From assembly GCA_937911965.1 (NCBI GenBank), contig CALDPL010000051.1, forward strand, positions 1 through 11,139: 11,139 nucleotides of DNA. Direction: 5' to 3'. Source of the DNA: an uncultured Allomuricauda sp. GTDB taxonomy: Bacteria > Bacteroidota > Bacteroidia > Flavobacteriales > Flavobacteriaceae. The translations under genes and the position numbers were made by a program. Shown piece after piece: positions 7,834-11,139 of this stretch (positions are counted from its first letter, which is position 1; each line of letters begins with the position of its first letter). The notes beneath the pieces are model-generated. The model made no database searches, was not told the origin of the DNA, and saw only the letters and a program-made list of their open reading frames with translations.

Positions 7834-9495
7834 ATGAAAAACAAACCAAAAGAAACTAGTTTTGATCGTGATGACCTACTGCGGACCATCGAAACTAACC
7901 ATCAGGTTTGGGATATTTTGATCATTGGTGGAGGGGCCACAGGCCTTGGAGTTGCCTTGGATGCCAGCTCCAGGGGATTGAAAACCGTTCTGTTCGAGCA
8001 ATCGGATTTTGCCAAGGGCACCTCCAGTCGAAGCACCAAATTGGCGCATGGAGGGGTGAGATACCTGGCCCAGGGGAACATAAAATTGGTTTTTGAGGCC
8101 TTGCACGAAAGGGGCCTGATGTTGAAAAACGCACCTCATTTGGTCACCCCCCTACCATTTATAATCCCGAGCTATCGTTGGTGGGAAAAATATTTTTACG
8201 GTCTTGGGCTGAAGATATATGATAGAATGGCCCGAAAGTTACGGATGGGAAAAACATCCCTTCTGGGCCGGGAGGCCGTATTGGATCGTTTTGGGAATCT
8301 GAAGCCCAAAAACCTCAATGGGGGAGTGCAGTACTTCGACGGGCAGTTCGATGATCCCCGCCTGGCCATCAACCTGGCACAGACCGGGATTGAACAGGGC
8401 GGGGTACTGTTGAACTATATGAAGGTGACCGATTTGATCAAGGATTCCTCCGGTAAACTCTGTGGGGTCCAGGTCAGTGACCTGGAGACGGGGAAATCCC
8501 ATAAGGTCCTTGCCAAAGTCATTGTCAATGCCACAGGGGTTTTTGTGGATGATATCCTAAGAATGGACAGTCCAGGATCGGACTCGCTCCAAGGCATACA
8601 TTTGGTCTTGCCCAAAGCCTATTTGGGGAGCGATCGGGCCCTTATGATCCCATCGACATCCGATGGCAGGGTATTGTTCGCAGTGCCTTGGCACGATTGT
8701 GTCTTGGTAGGGACCACCGACACCCCTTTGGACCGGCACCAATTGGAACCCAAACCCCTTAAGGAAGAAATCCGATTCATTTTGGATACCCTCAAGGATT
8801 ATCTGACCCTCTTGCCCACCGAGCAGGACGTTCTAAGCGTTTTTGTCGGCCTTAGGCCCCTGGTACTCCCCGAAAACCGAAGGAAAAAGGGAACCAAGGA
8901 GATTTCCAGAGATCACAAACTGACGGTCACTGCCTCAAAGTTGATAACCATCACCGGCGGCAAATGGACCACCTATAGAAGGATGGCCGAGGACACCGTG
9001 GACCAAGCGGTCGAATTGGAAGGGCTTAGAGCGGAACCCTGCAGGACTGAATCTTTGAGAATCCACGGATATAGCACGCAGCGCAATGACGATGATGCTT
9101 GGGGTTTCTATGGAAGTGACGCCGAGGCCATCGATCGGCTCAAAAGGTCAGACCCCGAACTGGGCATGCCATTGCACCCTGATTTTCCCTTTACAGAGGC
9201 GGAGGTGCTTTGGGCAGTTCGAAAAGAGATGGCCCGTACGGTGGACGATGTTCTGGCCAGGCGCTTGCGGATTTTGTTTTTAAATGCAAAGGTCGCCATG
9301 GAACTGGCACCCAAGGTGGCCTCGATCATTGCCGCGGAATTGAATCGGGACCGAAATTGGGAAGAACGGCAGGTCGAGGAGTTTCGTGGAATTGCCATAC
9401 ATTATCTGGTCAACCCACCGCTGGAACCTACACCTGTTCCAAGTCTGGGGGACAAGCCCTTGGAACGCACAAAATCAAAACCAAAAATCAAATAG
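7834..9495 (+). CDS. glpD: FAD-dependent glycerol-3-phosphate dehydrogenase
   Basis: This 553-residue enzyme oxidises sn-glycerol-3-phosphate to dihydroxyacetone phosphate and, in this family, passes electrons to quinone from the inner face of the cytoplasmic membrane. The FAD-binding Rossmann motif is GGGATGLG (32-39). It is followed by the family signature region [21 protein letters not shown] (54-74), then GTTDTP (293-298), VGLRPLV and GGKWTTYR (375-382), which are all typical of GlpD. The C-terminal helical DAO_C domain starts near residue 448 and includes [15 protein letters not shown]. The protein ends in a proline- and lysine-rich tail beyond about residue 530. Its length is nearer to the Bacillus-type enzyme (about 555) than to E. 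coli GlpD (501). The start is secure because an in-frame TAA at 7825-7827 precludes any earlier one. It is the first gene of the rightward glp operon. Confidence 0.96.
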   Translation: MKNKPKETSFDRDDLLRTIETNHQVWDILIIGGGATGLGVALDASSRGLKTVLFEQSDFAKGTSSRSTKLAHGGVRYLAQGNIKLVFEALHERGLMLKNAPHLVTPLPFIIPSYRWWEKYFYGLGLKIYDRMARKLRMGKTSLLGREAVLDRFGNLKPKNLNGGVQYFDGQFDDPRLAINLAQTGIEQGGVLLNYMKVTDLIKDSSGKLCGVQVSDLETGKSHKVLAKVIVNATGVFVDDILRMDSPGSDSLQGIHLVLPKAYLGSDRALMIPSTSDGRVLFAVPWHDCVLVGTTDTPLDRHQLEPKPLKEEIRFILDTLKDYLTLLPTEQDVLSVFVGLRPLVLPENRRKKGTKEISRDHKLTVTASKLITITGGKWTTYRRMAEDTVDQAVELEGLRAEPCRTESLRIHGYSTQRNDDDAWGFYGSDAEAIDRLKRSDPELGMPLHPDFPFTEAEVLWAVRKEMARTVDDVLARRLRILFLNAKVAMELAPKVASIIAAELNRDRNWEERQVEEFRGIAIHYLVNPPLEPTPVPSLGDKPLERTKSKPKIK

Positions 9496-9496
9496 G

Positions 9497-10990
9497 ATGT
9501 CTAAATATATTCTGGCCTTCGATCAGGGAACAACAAGTTCACGGGCCCTGATTTTCGATCAAAATGGAAAAGCCCTAAATATGGCGCAAAGGGAGTTCAC
9601 CCAAATTTTCCCTGAACCGGGTTGGGTGGAACACGATCCCATGGAGATTTTGTCAACCCAGATAGGGGTTGCCGCCGAGGTTGTATCCAAAACTAAGGTC
9701 AAATCGGATGAAATTGCCGCCATTGGGATCACCAACCAACGGGAAACCACTGTGGTTTGGGATCGAACCACAGGGGAACCCATTTACAATGCCATTGTGT
9801 GGCAGGACCGAAGAACTTCCGATTATTGTGATATGCTGATTTCCCAAGGGCATGAACCGATGGTGCGGGAAAAGACCGGTTTGGTCATCGATTCCTATTT
9901 TGTGGCCACCAAGGTCCGTTGGATCTTGGACCATGTGGAGGGTGCCCGGGAAAAGGCGGAGGCGGGTCAATTGGCCTTGGGGACAATTGACTCCTGGCTG
10001 GTGTGGAACTTGAGCCAGGGACAGGCCCACATCACCGACGCCACCAATGCCTCCCGCTATCTATTGTACAATATACATACACTTTCGTGGGATGAAGATC
10101 TGCTCAAACTTTTTGATATACCAGCCAATATGCTTCCCGAGGTATGCGATTCCAGTGGAATGTTGGCAAAGACCTCAGGGGCCATCTTTTCACAGAGAAT
10201 ACCCATCACGGGAATTGCAGGGGACCAACATGCTGCTTTGTTCGGACAGATGTGCACGGAGCCCGGTATGGTCAAGAACACCTATGGGACCGGTTGTTTT
10301 ATGTTGATGAACATTGGAGGCAAGCCTTTGGTGTCAAAGAACAAGCTGCTTGCCACCCTGGCCTGGAAAATCGGAGATCGGGCCGTATATGCCCTGGAAG
10401 GGAGCATCTTCGTTGCCGGGGCAGTGGTTCAATGGCTCAGGGACGGACTCGGTATTATCCAATCGGCAGCCGAGATCGAGGACCTGGTCGGAACCGTTAA
10501 GGACAATGGGGGCCTAAGTTTTGTACCGGCCTTTACCGGATTGGGTGCGCCCCATTGGAACCAACACGCTCGTGGAACCCTCTTTGGAATTACCCGGGGG
10601 ACCACATCGGCCCATATGGCCCGGGCCGCTTTGGAGAGCATTGCACTTCAAACCTATGATGTGTTGAAGGCCATGGAAGCGGACTCTGGAATTGAGATCA
10701 AGGAGCTGCGGGTCGATGGGGGAGCCACCGAAAATGGTTTTTTGATGCAGTTCCAATCCGACATTCTGCAGTGCTCTATCATAAAACCCGGAACCACGGA
10801 GGTCACTGCCTTGGGTGCAGCCTATCTCGCCGGACTCGGTGTGGGGATCTGGGAGGATGTGGAACAGATCAAGGCCCAGTGGAAGGTGAAGGACCAGTAC
10901 GGTCCAAATCCGGAATTCGAGGTGGATAGGCAACTGGAACAATGGAACAGGGCGGTCCGATCTACCGTCCAATGGTCGAACAACAAATAA
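9497..10990 (+). CDS. glpK: glycerol kinase
   Basis: This 497-residue FGGY-family kinase phosphorylates glycerol with ATP to sn-glycerol-3-phosphate, the substrate of the GlpD encoded just upstream. The phosphate-binding N-terminus [11 protein letters not shown] is at 7-17. Glycerol-contact residues are visible as R82-E83 (TNQRETT), Y134 and the catalytic D243 in [11 protein letters not shown]; these equal R83, E84, Y135 and D245 of E. coli. [12 protein letters not shown] (261-272), the second FGGY signature around G360-E380, and VDGGATEN (406-413) complete the fold. I chose ATG 9497-9499, one base after the glpD stop. The frame is open further upstream to an ATG at 9386, but that adds 37 residues unlike any glycerol kinase, and the chosen start puts the conserved motif at its normal place. 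The E. coli-type IIA-Glc binding segment near the C-terminus is not recognisable. The tight spacing suggests translational coupling. Confidence 0.97.
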   Translation: MSKYILAFDQGTTSSRALIFDQNGKALNMAQREFTQIFPEPGWVEHDPMEILSTQIGVAAEVVSKTKVKSDEIAAIGITNQRETTVVWDRTTGEPIYNAIVWQDRRTSDYCDMLISQGHEPMVREKTGLVIDSYFVATKVRWILDHVEGAREKAEAGQLALGTIDSWLVWNLSQGQAHITDATNASRYLLYNIHTLSWDEDLLKLFDIPANMLPEVCDSSGMLAKTSGAIFSQRIPITGIAGDQHAALFGQMCTEPGMVKNTYGTGCFMLMNIGGKPLVSKNKLLATLAWKIGDRAVYALEGSIFVAGAVVQWLRDGLGIIQSAAEIEDLVGTVKDNGGLSFVPAFTGLGAPHWNQHARGTLFGITRGTTSAHMARAALESIALQTYDVLKAMEADSGIEIKELRVDGGATENGFLMQFQSDILQCSIIKPGTTEVTALGAAYLAGLGVGIWEDVEQIKAQWKVKDQYGPNPEFEVDRQLEQWNRAVRSTVQWSNNK

Positions 10991-11003
10991 TAACCAAACC
11001 AAT

Positions 11004-11075
11004 ATGACAGCATTCGTAGCAGAGATCTTGGGCACCTTTTTCTTGATGCGCTCCTGGCGGATCTCGACCTGCTGA
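11004..11075 (+). pseudogene. glpF: 5' fragment of glycerol facilitator gene, frame lost after about 15 codons
   Basis: Thirteen bases after glpK, an ATG at 11004-11006 begins MTAFVAEILGTFFLM. This matches the start of aquaglyceroporins of the MIP family in Bacteroidota (first membrane helix, 'AEIxGTFxL'), and glpF is the expected third gene of this operon. After codon 15 the protein continues RSWRISTC and stops at TGA 11073-11075. The hydrophobic helix is lost abruptly, and no other frame of the following bases restores a recognisable MIP sequence. An intact gene would need roughly 240 codons. The break is probably at 11046-11049. It may be an assembly chimera rather than a genuine pseudogene. 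Identification rests on only 14-15 residues plus context. Confidence 0.6.
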
Positions 11076-11139
11076 TCGAGAAAGCGCTGGATTTCTTCCT
11101 GCTGCTCGGCGCTCCCTCTAACGCGCAGATTCAGGAAGA
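11049..11139. other. foreign-looking sequence after the glpF break
   Basis: These 91 bases are 59% GC by hand count and rich in CTG and CGC, unlike the flanking glp genes. On the minus strand a frame is open throughout and reads as a charged, coiled-coil-like peptide (for example SAEQQEEIQRFLDQQVEIRQ from 11110 leftward). On the plus strand one frame is also open (LLADLDLLIEK...). The minus reading resembles a proteobacterial-style coding segment, but I cannot assign a family. It may be the end of an unrelated gene joined here by insertion, rearrangement or misassembly. Confidence 0.45.

Noticed and set aside
9386..9496. Extended N-terminus for glycerol kinase starting within glpD
   Set aside because: The extra 37 residues overlap the glpD coding region in another frame and have no counterpart in glycerol kinases. 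The ATG at 9497 gives the normal N-terminus.
10514..11137. Minus-strand open frame running from the right edge into glpK
   Set aside because: The part over glpK is antisense to a highly conserved gene. Only the last 91 bases, beyond the glpF break, might be coding, and they are reported separately.

Overview
The window comes from a member of the Bacteroidota, most likely a marine-type Flavobacteriaceae. The evidence is a SusC/SusD pair, BACON domains, lipoprotein signals with acidic residues after the lipid-bearing cysteine, TAnnTTTG-type promoter elements and mostly poor Shine-Dalgarno sequences. Coding regions look close to even in GC, while the one real intergenic region is strongly AT-rich. 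I cannot name the genus from sequence alone.

The layout is two divergent gene clusters separated by one 187-bp regulatory region (7647-7833). Leftward (minus strand), in transcription order, are: a SusC-type TonB-dependent outer-membrane transporter (7646-4344), its SusD-like surface lipoprotein (4334-2769), a lipoprotein with two BACON domains and a C-terminal beta-rich domain (2726-1497), and a calcineurin-like metallophosphoesterase (from 1488, running off the left edge). Gaps are 9, 42 and 8 bp, so this reads as one operon. It is organised like a polysaccharide-utilisation locus, but the only enzyme visible is a phosphoesterase; no glycoside hydrolase or regulator gene is in view.

Rightward (plus strand) are glpD (FAD glycerol-3-phosphate dehydrogenase, 7834-9495), glpK (glycerol kinase, 9497-10990) and the first codons of glpF (glycerol facilitator, from 11004). 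glpD and glpK are separated by a single base, and glpF follows 13 bp after glpK. Together they take up glycerol, phosphorylate it to glycerol-3-phosphate and oxidise that to dihydroxyacetone phosphate.

Taken together, the inferred (unproven) theme is scavenging of a phosphorylated, perhaps glycerol-phosphate-containing, substrate at the cell surface: capture by SusD and the BACON lipoprotein, dephosphorylation or cleavage by the phosphoesterase, import through SusC, and central metabolism by Glp enzymes. The phosphoesterase is unusual in carrying both a twin-arginine motif and a lipobox.

At the right edge the glpF reading frame is lost after about 15 codons, near 11046-11049. The last 91 bases (59% GC by hand count) do not look like an aquaporin gene. 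This is either an assembly chimera or a real insertion or rearrangement, and it is the clearest structural anomaly in the window.
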